From Chrysaora quinquecirrha (lineage: Eukaryota > Cnidaria > Scyphozoa > Semaeostomeae > Pelagiidae): a stretch of DNA of 64,000 nucleotides. Shown one piece after another: positions 30,701-41,655 of this stretch (position 1 is its first letter; the number at the start of each line of letters is the position of its first letter). The DNA lies in assembly GCA_014526335.1 (NCBI GenBank), contig JACTAT010000029.1:1789372-1853371 (forward strand), given 5' to 3'. The notes beneath the pieces are model-generated. The model saw only the letters and a list, made by a program, of their open reading frames with translations. It was not told where the DNA came from and ran no database searches. Position numbers and translations under genes: made by a program.

Positions 30701-33531
30701 TGCTTCAACCCGCTATTTTACTCTGAGAGAAAGACCAAGCATTCCTTCAGCCATGAGTCTGGACAGCAGCAATATGAAGGGTGACTCTAATGTTGGAATG
30801 CATCGGCTTCTAGGACTGTTACCGGAAGAAGATAATGAATTAAATGTATTTGCATCTTTTTCTTACAATTATTCAGTTTTCTATAAATTCATTTCTTTAA
30901 TAGCTCATAAAGCGATATCCATACTCTGAGTAGCTATAGGTTTCAAATTGTGTGTTCCTTTTTTTCTTTCTTTGGATCTTAAGATACAATGTTAACAGCA
31001 CTGCAGAGCAAAGTTCTTACTCGAGCCATCCATAATGTTTTTTCCTTTCTCTTTCCTTAGAATATAGGTTTTCCGTGTCTTGATAACGCTACTCCTCGAT
31101 CTCAGGTCTCCTACAGCAAACGGTTTTTTGATTATCTGGACCCTGTAACATTTTCTCCACTGTGTATTGTTGTTGAAACTTGGTACACAAATCAATTTTA
31201 TGATCCTTTTAGTTTTTTTGAGTGGATTTGAAGCTATTTTTTATTCGTTTGTTGTTCATGGATAACAACATATCAGTAAGACGTAACATTGAAAGCAGTA
31301 ACAGGAATTCACCCTTGTATCCTATTCCGCTGATGTATTTTTGTGATAGTTAGCTGTTTTGCTCACAAGAAAATACTTCATATTTTCAAGACTTTTGTCT
31401 TTTTTAGGATTTAACAGAATATAACACTGCCCAAAATAGGAGGCTTGGTGTGAATTTTGAAGAAACTAACACAACGCCAGCAAAGAAACGAAGAAGATCA
31501 AGTGTCAGTCACGTTGCATTTCGAGAAGGAGAAGAAATCATAAACCCAGGTTTGCTTATACTATTCATTGCAAAGAAACTTAATCTACCATGAAAATATT
31601 TCATTTTATTAACTTTCTTTTGAGTGCTTCATTCTGCTGTGCAATTGTTTGTAGGGAAATTAACACAGCCCAAAAAGTTTCGACTATACTCTAAAATGGA
31701 GAATGAGATTATGAGAACAATGACTCAGTGAACTTGCCACTTTCAGCCGCTTTATCGAAAATTTCTTTCCATGTGATGCATACTACAACTACTTATGTCA
31801 TTTTTTTGTTTTGTTTGATGTGCCTTTGATTTTATTTCCTTGTTCTTTCACTTTTAGAGGATATTGATCCAAGCATTGGTAGATTCCGCAATCTAGTACA
31901 AACTGAAATAGTAGTACCTCACAAGGTAAAGATTACTTTATGTTCTTTTTCTTTTCTCTCACATTCCAAGACTTGTCTGTGTGAAAAACATGTAGGGGAG
32001 AAATAGAGGCATATGGTAAAAAATGAACAACTTTTAGGGCCTTTGCACACTAGAGTACTTTTCCAAATTTTAGTAAGGATTAACAAATTAACACCTTTTT
32101 TCCTAGTGTGCAATGACTTTTTTGCATTTTTTACTATCCATAAATTCTAGTAAGGGTGAAACAGGCCGACTAATTAAATATGGGCAGCTCCCGAGCTGCC
32201 CTTATTTCTGCCAAATGTCATCACGGATTAATTTCTTGATCTGAAGCGACATTTTCTTGCTTTTTTCATTCGTTCTCGAAACAAGATGTCGGATGAAGAG
32301 TTTTTCATGCTTTTTTATGATTGTTTTTTATTTGCTGGAGCAAAGCGGCCAGGGCAGAATGCAAAGAATGATGTTGGTATTACGTATCTGAATATGTTAG
32401 ACTATCACTTTTACAAATGCAACAAGCGGCATTAAGGTTCTTTATTCAACAATATTCTGAAGAGCTAAAGTCGGACAAGTCAGATTCTTAAATTTACATG
32501 TCATTCACTAAATGTCGAAAATAGGCAATTTCAAAATAAATATAATTCAAGTTGATGGTGCATTGAGGGTGAAAGAAAGAAAGAATTCTTCTCAGACGTT
32601 ACGGTGAACCCTATCAAATCTGTCATCAGAAGTTGAAATGATTGATAGAGACTATTTCAGGGCATCAGGAATTTATGGTCGGAACTCAATAATTAGCAAA
32701 TGCGCCGGGAATGCGCCCCACTGTTTGGTAGAATTTTGGCAGAATTTTAGGTCTAGTGTGCAAAGGGCCTAAGCTTCGGTCAAAAGATAATTAGCTGACA
32801 AACGTATTGCGAACAATTTGACAAACATATTGTGAAATTCAATAACATGATATTTTATTTGGATATTGCATCTCTCTTTCTTTCTTTGAATGAAGCTGGT
32901 TCGGTTCTTCTGTGAATTGTATTTTTCCTGCTATTAGGCTTTATGCTAGTAAATTACGTTTTAAATCTAAGTGATACAAGCTCTGGTTTTTTGCAAATCA
33001 CATTGCCGAATGCAATATCTCATATTATAATAACTACTCGATCTTACTCTCGTCTATAAATAACCCGGAATTTCTTTAGAAAAATAGGATCCTGTTGGAA
33101 TGTTTCCATCATTATGACAAAAACTTTTCCTTAGTTCAAGTATGACATGTAACTTCTTGTTTTGGCTGATATTATGACTTCATTTCTATTAGAAAACAAA
33201 GCTAGAACCACAACAGTCGATGACAGAATCTATCACTCAACGGATGCAGAAAATTTCATATTCAACTGATCTGTATGCAGATATACCATCTCTCAATGCT
33301 GAAAACCACGTGACTGGAGCTATGTCTGGAAAAATAACGATCACGTCAGCACCGGAAGTTGAATCTCCAAGCTCTAAGCATGCGCCAAATACAATAGAAA
33401 ATAACATTAAGACTGTAGGTCAACCTAATGCAGTTGATTTACCTAAAGAATCTACTGAGCCTCGAAAGAAGAAATATGCAAAAGAAGCATGGCCTGGAAA
33501 GAAACCTGGACCCAATCTGTTTAGTGTTTGA
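24727..33531 (+). CDS. PPP1R8: Nuclear inhibitor of protein phosphatase 1 (NIPP1)
   Basis: Seven coding exons (24727-24809, 27184-27244, 29802-29955, 30619-30845, 31408-31549, 31858-31925, 33193-33531), all phases consistent, give 357 residues; the human protein has 351. The start ATG is in a good context (AAA before ATGG). Order: a Ser/Arg then poly-Pro N-terminus, then WAGKPPPGMHLDVTKAEKL. An FHA domain follows at about 50-125 (FLFGR, CSRVHAAL, HGTFVG, FGASTRYFTLRE). After a linker with LLGLLPEED and a basic KKRRRSS stretch comes the PP1-docking site, then EEIINPEDIDPSIGRFRNLVQ and the conserved C-terminus KKKYAKEAWPGKKP. NIPP1 targets nuclear PP1 and binds phosphorylated splicing and chromatin factors through FHA. 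The docking motif reads HVAF instead of RVTF. An AATAAA is at 33794. Confidence 0.96.
24933..25625. mobile_element. MITE with about 55-bp inverted ends in NIPP1 intron 1
   Basis: The left end, CAGGCAGCAAGGCACACTT at 24933, matches the reverse complement of the right end at 25607-25625. The match continues with TAGATAtCGAGATCCT and GTATCGGG. Inside, the sequence is rich in short CAATCCCTNNATNGG units. No transposase, and no convincing target duplication. Confidence 0.7.
25626..27183. other. NIPP1 intron 1, remainder
   Basis: AT-rich DNA with fragments of the inverted-repeat family of 24276-24590 (near 25900-25980 and 26165-26240). No coding sequence recognised. Confidence 0.5.
27604..28685. 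mobile_element. Non-autonomous hAT element with perfect 8-bp target duplication
   Basis: A 1082-bp element with inverted ends CAGTGGCGTAGCCA at 27604 and its complement (one mismatch) ending at 28685. It is flanked by identical 8-bp sequences CTTGACAC at 27596-27603 and 28686-28693. An 8-bp duplication and CAG-type ends are diagnostic of the hAT superfamily. It has C/G homopolymer tracts near both ends and no transposase frame. It lies in NIPP1 intron 2. Confidence 0.88.
28694..29801. other. NIPP1 intron 2, remainder
   Basis: No repeat with recognisable ends and no coding exon was found. Minus-strand open frames at 29239-29692 show no domain. Confidence 0.5.
31926..33192. other. NIPP1 intron 6, no recognised feature
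   Basis: AT-rich intron DNA. The phrase 'CTTTGCACACTAG' near 32041 and its near complement 'CTAGTGTGCAAAG' near 32753 suggest the ends of a worn inverted-repeat element, roughly 32038-32768. I found no target duplication. Confidence 0.45.
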
Positions 33532-33793
33532 TGTTATGCTTATGCATAGTAATTGTTCTTCTTAGGAACCAACTCCGCTCAAAATTGATTCAATGATGCA
33601 ATGCATTCCTTATCTCCATAATTTCCTCAGAGTATGAAGTATGTAGATTTGAAACATGCATTGACTTAGTAATATGCATTGATTGTTTTTAGCCGAATTC
33701 AAACTTGTCTTTTTTGTAATGCGTTTTCAAACCTATATATAGTTTCTGTAAGTAGTACTTACTGTTGCAATGGTCTATGCTGTTTCGTCACTG

Positions 33794-33799
33794 AATAAA
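33794..33799 (+). terminator. Polyadenylation signal AATAAA for NIPP1
   Basis: Canonical hexamer 263 bases after the NIPP1 stop codon. Confidence 0.7.
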
Positions 33800-34139
33800 G
33801 AGTTTAGCATGAAGGTCGACGCGATAGCTGTGTCACGCATACAAGCGGGATTAACTCGGCCCGAAAAGTTTCCATTGACATAAAATCGAGTTTGTTGTTC
33901 CGACTTCTATTTCTTGTCGTTTTCTTGTTAAAAAAACCTAGACGTCGAGATTTAAAGGATTCTCACGTGAGTTGGCCTTCTGTGGGATCCCTGTTCTAGT
34001 ACTCAGTTTTCCTTTGATCTCGCATAGCTACTTTGAAACTTTTTTCCGTAGCATGGGAAATATATCCATATTATACCAAGCAAATAAAGTGTTTGAAGTG
34101 TCAGAATTGTATTGAGACTTCAACTGAAGTTTAATAATC

Positions 34140-34400
34140 GTTAAGACGCCATTTTCACGAGAGAAAAGGACACGTATTCAAAAGATCCGTACCTTTCGGG
34201 TACGATATGGATACGATTTCATTGCGTTTACACGAGAACGGATACAAGTAGATCTGCTTTCAATTATATCCGAAAAGATACCATCCCGTTCCTTAAAAGC
34301 AACGGACGCATGTGTACCGTGCAAACGAAAGCAACGGGGACATGAACCTTTCGGGAACGGTTCAACTCAGACCCTTTTCCGCGTGTTAATGGGTTCTAAA
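34140..34400. repeat. Dispersed repeat family D, copy 1
   Basis: Shares the ends-like phrases AAAAGATCCGTACC, GCGTTTACACGAGA and AACGG with the region 59035-59510, where the unit has internal inverted repeats. Probably a worn DNA transposon. Confidence 0.5.
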
Positions 34401-34439
34401 TCCCCTTTCTTAAACTGGTCTTTTATGGTGATTTTCCAG

Positions 34440-36033
34440 GTCCTTGCTGCGGTTGAATTACTCTCCTCAAGAACCAAAGCACATCCAACAAAGGCCAACT
34501 TTGCTCTTACCAGAGTCTCTTGGACCACGTTATCAACAATCAGGTAAAGCCGTTTGATTTAATACTGTAAGCAAACACTAAAGTTTCTGCTCAGAATTCT
34601 CTGTTATTTCATTTCCATAATATTTTGTCTAAAATGTCATTTGTCTAAGTTGTCTGCTTGCTTACGACTGTCTCTTTCTCCTTAGTCATAAATAGTTTGC
34701 GGAGTTTTTCATAGAGTAGTCCTAATATTATTTAAAATTTCTGTGTCTATTTAAGAGCATCACTATTTACATGAATGATAAATACGTTAATTATTTAAAA
34801 ACAATTGTTACCAATCGATGTTAGTGCTAAAGAAAAATATTCTGGTAATGATCATGGTCATGTTGATTAACAAATACAACGTGTCATTTATTTACGCCAT
34901 TAACGTATCATATGATACTGCTTAAAGCTTCTGAATCAATCCAGTTACAGGTAACTCTGATTAACCTTCACTAACAGTGAACTCTCTCAAGCAAAATTGA
35001 TCGTCTCGAAATGGAGATTCGTCTGAGAGTCTATTTACATATCTCTTCGCTCCGTATTGCTCTGTTGATGCTTTATTCTAAGTCCAATGCTTTTCCAGTA
35101 TTCCATTTTTTCATATAGTGAGTCATCAATACTACAATAAAGATGTTCACAGAAAATTTCTTTATAAGGGTATACGGAACAGGTTTCGTTTATAATGATC
35201 AAAGTATCATTTCAAGAGAAAAATGCTTGAATTAGTCATATCATCATCCAATACGCCTTCTTGTCTTAGTCAGACACGGCGTGTCCAACCAGGGCTTTCC
35301 AAGTCACCCTATCATGGGCCAATGGCACGAATTACTGCGTTCTTTAATTGTGTCGAAAGGCCCGTTGACTGACAATGGGCTGCCTTGAGCCAAAAACACA
35401 CCACAAACAATGATACCCTTTATTTAAAGATTCTTAATTTATTTTGTTAAATAGCTACTGTGTGGTCCTATCCCTTTCTTTAAAGAACACATTCAACTAA
35501 ACAGCATACACTCATTTTTTATAAGAAACCGATTTTAAGAAACTATATATGCCTTTTTATAATAATCAAGAAATTCTTCTGCATAGACTAAGAAAAAAGA
35601 ACTAAGAAACTATTTCCGCTTTTATTTTTAAAGTCAGCATGCCATTTCACCGACGTTCTTTGTGTAAATAGTTCGGAACATAGTTTCTTATAAAAAATGT
35701 GTGTAAAGAACTTTTGAATAACGGTAGCTCAAATTGAATAATGTTGCTCTATATAGCTATCGCTATCAAAAGGCAAACATATTCGATGATGATAAATCAG
35801 TTGAAACGCCACTTGATACAGATACTTACGATCTTTTTATACTGTTAGATTCATTTCCCTTTGAAGGCCCGTCGCCAGAGCCCTGCAATGATAAAGATGT
35901 TCATGAAGGCTGTAGCTCTTTTACAGGAAACATGAAACTAAAAGATTCTAACATTTATTTGTCAATGAGGACCAGGCTGTCTTCTCATAAGCACTCAGTA
36001 CGCCGCAAACTGTCTGAAATCTTTACAGTTTGA
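34440..36033 (+). CDS. Possible two-exon gene fragment of unknown function
   Basis: Two segments look like exons. 34440-34543 is bounded by TTTTCCAG and GTAAAG. 35757-36033 follows ATATAG and ends in TGA. Their phases agree: two leftover bases meet one. The join gives 127 codons with no internal stop. The second exon is acidic at first (IFDDDKSVETPLDTDTYD), then FPFEGPSPEP, and has a basic tail (SSHKHSVRRKLSEIF). I do not recognise a family. The first exon begins in phase 0, so it could also be spliced onto NIPP1 exon 6. No upstream start exon or polyadenylation signal supports either model, and an accidental open frame is possible. Confidence 0.3.
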
Positions 36034-36356
36034 AACAACCTATAATACAAACTATTTACCGGCAGGTCCCAACTACCTACTGACTACTGGAAAACTATCC
36101 TGTAGAAGTTTCGCTTTGAATTACATTATTTATTCTCACATTACTTTCTCATTAATTATTTCTTTTTGCTGAAGAGCGGATGAACTCAACTTCGTAAAAT
36201 AGAGTTTTCGAAAAAATATCAAGAACTATGAATATTTGCCAAAGGTTGCCACATATCGGAAAACTACGTTATGTGTTACAGGCTGCGTCTGCGTGGAGAG
36301 CATATTGTGCTCGTAATAATGCAAACTCTGCCATCAAAAGTTTGATGGAGAGTTGA

Positions 36357-39300
36357 TCAAGAGATAGTTTTGATCCGCACATAATGGTGTGTTAGTGTTC
36401 GAGGCTCCAGGTGGTCGGTTATTTCCGACGTTTCCATTGGAACATTGAATGTATGGCCTGATACCATCGAAGTTACCACATTATTTGCTGACGATTTATG
36501 GATACAGGTGACCTGGCGCTCGCAGACATTGTTGAACCTTTTCGATTTATAGACATACTCGCAATGTGTTAACAACATTTCATATACCTCGTTGCCTGAT
36601 TTTGATCCACCTTTGTCTCCAGAGCCCTTACCAGACTTCCCTAGAATTACAAAAAAGTTCTTCAGCAAAACAATTTTTGTCTTTCTTTAAACTTCATCTC
36701 TATCAAGCTCTCCTAAATACACAATTTTATCAACAAACATATGGTAAGGAATATTTCTTAAGTTTTCTGTATCCTACATGTTTTCTTCTGAAGTAGATGC
36801 TCTAGTCTTGTAGTCGGGAAGAATAATGTTTCAATAAAGGAGGGATGAATTAGCAAATAAATGAATGGACGTGAGTGCTTATTTAGCTAATTCTTACTTA
36901 AAGGAATTGCTCGATAAATTATCTAATCACTGCTTATTTTATATCTTTTAGGCACCTGTTGGTACTCCAATTGGCCAATATTGTGCGATTCTTCCTCTAT
37001 TGAGTTTGTTATGATGAATTTGGAATCAATGACCGGTATTTCCACTTTGTCTTTCTTAACAGAATAATACGAAAATTTAACATTTCAAACCTGTTCCTGC
37101 ATTGTTCTCTTCTTTTTTTCCAGTTCCTGTGTTTTTATCGCCTGTTCCTGCATTTTTGTCTTTATTTGATGATCCTGTCGTTTCCTTCTTTCCAAGTTCT
37201 TCTTTCTCTCCTCCTGTCGGTTTGCCTTTGGCTGCGTTGTCTGTTGTTGCCTTTTCTGTATTTGGTGTATTTCCTAAATTAGATCATATAATATGACACA
37301 TCTATTTAAATAGATTGAAATCCAGTTTGGATAAATACCTACTGTCTGAATTTGGATAACCAAGAACTTGTTTCATGATTCAATAAGTGTTGTACGACTG
37401 TTTTAAACTAATGGCCCTCGATTACATGCCTTTGTTTCAAAGATAATTGGGGTCTGATTCGACATGTTTTGAATTCTCTCATTACACTGAATTCTATTGG
37501 ATTACTTGTGCTAATTTTAAAGATGGTTGGGGTCAAAGTTGACACATTTTGAGATCCTCTCAAGACAACAATGTTGCAACTTCGCATCCGTTCATTTTTA
37601 ATTCATTTTATTTTCTAACTCAACTTTTTGCTTAATGAAGGTGTGATAATGAACTCTGACGTGCTCAGCTGCGGTACACGAGCGGTGCTCGATTGCCCAG
37701 AGCGCCCTGGAGGAAATATCGTGCGAAATTGCAAAAAGCCGTGAATAATGATACGTGTTGACAATACGTGTTGTACAAACGCGGTAAACTTTGAGTGACT
37801 CTATGAATGCGGTTGGATTCCTTGCGTTTGCTTCAATGATAGTTGCTATCTAATTCGACATGTTTTATAATCATTTTAAGGCAGGAATATATCAACTTAG
37901 CTTCTGTTCAACTTTTGACTTGAATTAAGGCACCGATTAACATGTAAGATGAATTGTCGCCAAGATCGTTGCAAAATCATACCACTTCTGATTATGACTT
38001 CTTCGACGAGTTAAATTTATTTTGTTTCTGAGATTCTCAGTATAAGTGAATGGCAAATAATTTATTTTTAGCGCCTGCTACTACTAATTCATTAACTTGT
38101 ATTAACTGAAGTGGAATGAAGTTTACCTGCTCCTCCTCCTCCACCGCCACCTCCGCCACCACCACCACCTGCACCTCCTCCGCCGCCACCACCAAAGCCA
38201 GCGCCTCCACCAACTCCCATTCCTCCTCCGCCTCCTCTTCCCCCAAGTTCTGGGACATCCACTGTTGCTTCTGATGTTCCTCCAGTCATTCCTGCACCAC
38301 CCTCGCTTGCATACCGCTCCAGTGCTGTAACACGGGCTACTAGTGGCATGATATTCAAAAAGTCACACTATAAGGAAAACCAACGTACATGAAAGTTTTT
38401 ATGTAAAAAAATTAATACAACAATTTGTATTGTCCGCCCTGACACTCCCTTATAGAATACAGCAACATACTTGAAATTTCGCACGACTCTACGTCAAATT
38501 AAAATGGCACAGTGGTATTTTATCCTCATTTTACTTTTAAAGCCCTATGAAGGTTTGAGATTCTTCTTCGAAAAGAATCTTAATGAAATTTGCTCCATTA
38601 CTTTAGTCTATCGCAGGTCTGACATGCATCTCATATGTATGCAAAACTTATAAACTGAAATCTTTCGTAAAATTCCTACCTCGCTTGCTGGGCACGATCC
38701 AGGATCTCCTACTGGGCCCTGTAAAATTAGAAACGAAGAAATTTATTGTTCTTGAAATTCATCTACACTTGCCTGAAATCCAGTCCCGCAGGGAAAAACA
38801 ACTATGCCTGGCAAAGGAAATTTCTTTTTTATCCCTAGTATCCTTAGTTGGCTTATCAGGCTATGGCTCAGGCCCTGGCTAAATGATCTTTGTTGGAAGG
38901 TAAATTGGTTTTCAAACATTTGACTGTCAAGCAAAATGTTGTACTGTTTGGCCATGATGAAAAACAATGCTTGCCAAACATTATTTTGCTTGCGTCAACC
39001 TAAAATGTTTTTGAATTCTTTCAAAGACATTTTGCATTGAGTTTGGCTTATTTACACTTATCAAGCAATGTTTTGCGACGTGCCAAATAGTTCAAACTTT
39101 ATACAGGTGAAATTCAAATGTTTGATTAACCATGTTGGATCGTTTGATCAGGGCCTGATCCTGATATCCTGATCTCGCCAACTTGGGATACTAACCGTAA
39201 AGGAAAACTGAATCAGTCATTTTCTTCCAATTCTGAAACCAACCAAACGTAACTTGCAGGACAGAAAAATCCATTGAAAATGAAACCACTGAAGATACTA

Positions 39301-41655
39301 AGTCAGGACAACAAAGCTTACTGGGCTTGCTTTTAAGAGCTTTGAAAAGGACTTGAGTCTATTACTGTAAAGGTCGATTAGACCGATTTGGCTTCGGATG
39401 TAAGAGTTACTAGATACAATACAATATATTAAACAATAATTTATCACTAGCTGAAAAGCTCGTTCTTGAATGAACTATCAATATCCTTTATTTGAATTAA
39501 TAGTAATAAGCCTGGTAGCTTAGAAGCTAATCTTTTTGCATCTGTTGTGCATAACTCATTTGTTTGTGGTGACTTATTAGCTTGAGTATAACATCTGTAA
39601 TTTTTACCTCGACTCCTGGAGGACCTGGAGGACCAGCAGGTCCAGCTGGACCCTAAAACAAAAATACTATTAATCAATGAATTTTAAGTTATGTTATATT
39701 GCAATTAATGCATATATCATGGTAAAATATCTGGAATATAGCACAATGCTAATATAGCACAATGAAACGACACATTTTTCGTGCTCTTCCGGTAAAGAAT
39801 TCCAAATATTGTTGTTTCTCTGTCGGGTTGTTTTGAAGTTTCTTTCGTCATCAGAAGATCACTTAAAAGTTACCAGAAGTTGAGTTTCATAATTACAGTG
39901 ATTTGTACTGCCATGTCTCGAAAATGTTATATGTCCTAAGACTTGTCTAATGCGCTATATGTCTGCAAATTTTACACGGTAAAATGCAATTCGTTTTGTC
40001 GTAAAGTAATCGCGTATCATAAAGCGGTAGTTGCTAGCATCACAATTTTAATCGAAAAGCCTTATTAAAGGCATACTGTTCAAATGAAGTGATTTGTCGA
40101 AAATAATTGATAGTTGATAGGTTGACAAAAACTTACAGGACATCCATCTTTACCATCCAGTCCATCTCTTCCTTTCATTTTGATTTGCATTGCATCACCA
40201 AGCTGAAAACATTTACAGTATAGTTATAGTTTTTAAAAAATTTATGAAAGCTTTCGAGAAGAAAGGAGAGAGGATAACCTTTATAGAGTATGACGTTCTT
40301 GTATTTGCCTACAAGTATAATGGGTTGTAGCTAATTCTGCTGAGTCTCCTGACAAAATGGTATGACTAAGCATCAAGTCCTTTAATGTGCATCCGAACAG
40401 TCCTTTTGAACCGTTTTGTTTGGGGTTCTAAACATCTATCAACTGCAGTCACAGTTAAGAAATTAACTAGCTTTGTTTCTCAATAGGTATCGTATTTTCT
40501 ATATAATGCAATGCCTTACCATGTTCTGTGGTGATGCTTCGATGTTAAATTTCTTTACTTTTTGAGTGCTCTGCAAAGTAAAATATAATATAAAATTTCA
40601 AGATAAATAATAATATAATATCAAGATAAATAATAATATAATATCAGATATTATATTATTATTAATCAAGATAATATAAAATTTCATTTAACCACTCTCT
40701 TTCAAACTCGTTGAGAAAATATTTTAACATTTGCAAGATTGATATGTTTAATCTTATATTAAAATGAGCCAGAGACTTAGCAGTTATGTAACAAATAACG
40801 AGATAAAGAAACATAGGACATAAAATGTTAACTGCATTGTAAACTAAAAGACAAGTACCTAAACACTCAAAAAATTTATCTTGGTTTTAGGGCGCAATTC
40901 CGAGTTTTCAAAGATAAATCCATAGAAGCATTTTCTGTTCTATGTTTTCACTAACCCTAATCCTTGAATCTTTGTAAATCATACCTATCCTTTCCATGCG
41001 AGATACAATATTTTGATTTTGTAGAACGTCGAGCAAGGACACGCCTGTGATGCCACTTCCATTAACTGCCTGTTGTCTGACATCAAATCCTAACATCAGG
41101 GCCAGCTCGATAGTAAAAAGAGACCCTAACGGCATACAATTTACTTCATATAACAGCTATCGTTATATTTAGCTAGTACGTGCTTAAGAAGGCTTTTGTC
41201 AAAACCTGTCAAAACATCTTTTGTGAGACGAGCGTTCTAGAAATCAATTACTTTTGCAATACTATTCGTAAAAGACAAACTTTACAGACATCTTTCATTG
41301 ATTTGAAGTTTACAGAGACAGCACATCTTAGCATCCAGTTTATAGTTTCTTTTGGAAATCCATTATGAATATTTGCAATTTAATTTTGGTGTTAAAACTT
41401 ACTAAGCCTTCAAAAATATTCAGATCATTCTAGTGAAAGGCTATACTTATATTCCCAACAATCTATGTTGAGTTTTTATTCATATTTAAGACATCGAAAT
41501 TTGATAGAAGAATATACCTCTCTATGATGTTTGATATGCCATTTTGATTTTGAATGCTCTGTTGATGTGTGAGACTTCTTTCGATGTTTCGTTTTTCTTT
41601 GGTTTGAAGAGCAGATTATTGCACATGATAATATTACTAAGAGGATGAGTCTCAT
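36357..41655 (-). CDS. Secreted short collagen-like protein with poly-Gly region
   Basis: Eight exons (41518-41655, 40520-40570, 40137-40202, 39608-39652, 38680-38718, 38127-38367, 37091-37273, 36357-36640) with GT-AG borders and matching phases give about 348 residues. Residues 1-17 are a signal peptide (MRLILLVILSCAIICSS), followed by a His/Lys/Ser-rich basic segment. Exons 3-5 give short Gly-X-Y runs (GRDGLDGKDGCP, GPAGPAGPPGPPGVE, GPVGDPGSCP) with cysteines at their ends. Exon 6 has a short helix (IMPLVARVTALERY), which could trimerise chains, then about 40 mostly glycine residues. Exons 7-8 are a Gly/Lys/Thr/Asp-rich spacer, then a tail with three cysteines. It is probably an extracellular-matrix or secreted structural protein. 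It is not a fibrillar collagen (no C-propeptide, no C1q or C4 domain). A possible AATAAA on this strand is at 36130-36135. Confidence 0.75.
38127..38367 (-). other. Poly-glycine exon of the collagen-like gene
   Basis: GC-rich (GGN)n coding tract in an otherwise AT-rich region. The phase-0 acceptor after TATAG gives Cys-Asp-Phe-Leu, then the helix. The glycine run is interrupted by Ala, Met, Val and Phe. The repeat is prone to length change. The open frame opposite and in other frames (acidic or valine-rich) is a by-product of the repeat. Confidence 0.7.

Noticed and set aside
38037..38258. Acidic/valine-rich minus-strand open frame
   Set aside because: It is the other frame of the GGN repeat exon; the glycine frame has correct splice borders and phase.
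40908..41135. Minus-strand open frame as an exon of the collagen-like gene
   Set aside because: Its possible splice phases do not match the flanking exons, whereas exon 41518-41655 joins 40520-40570 directly in phase 0.
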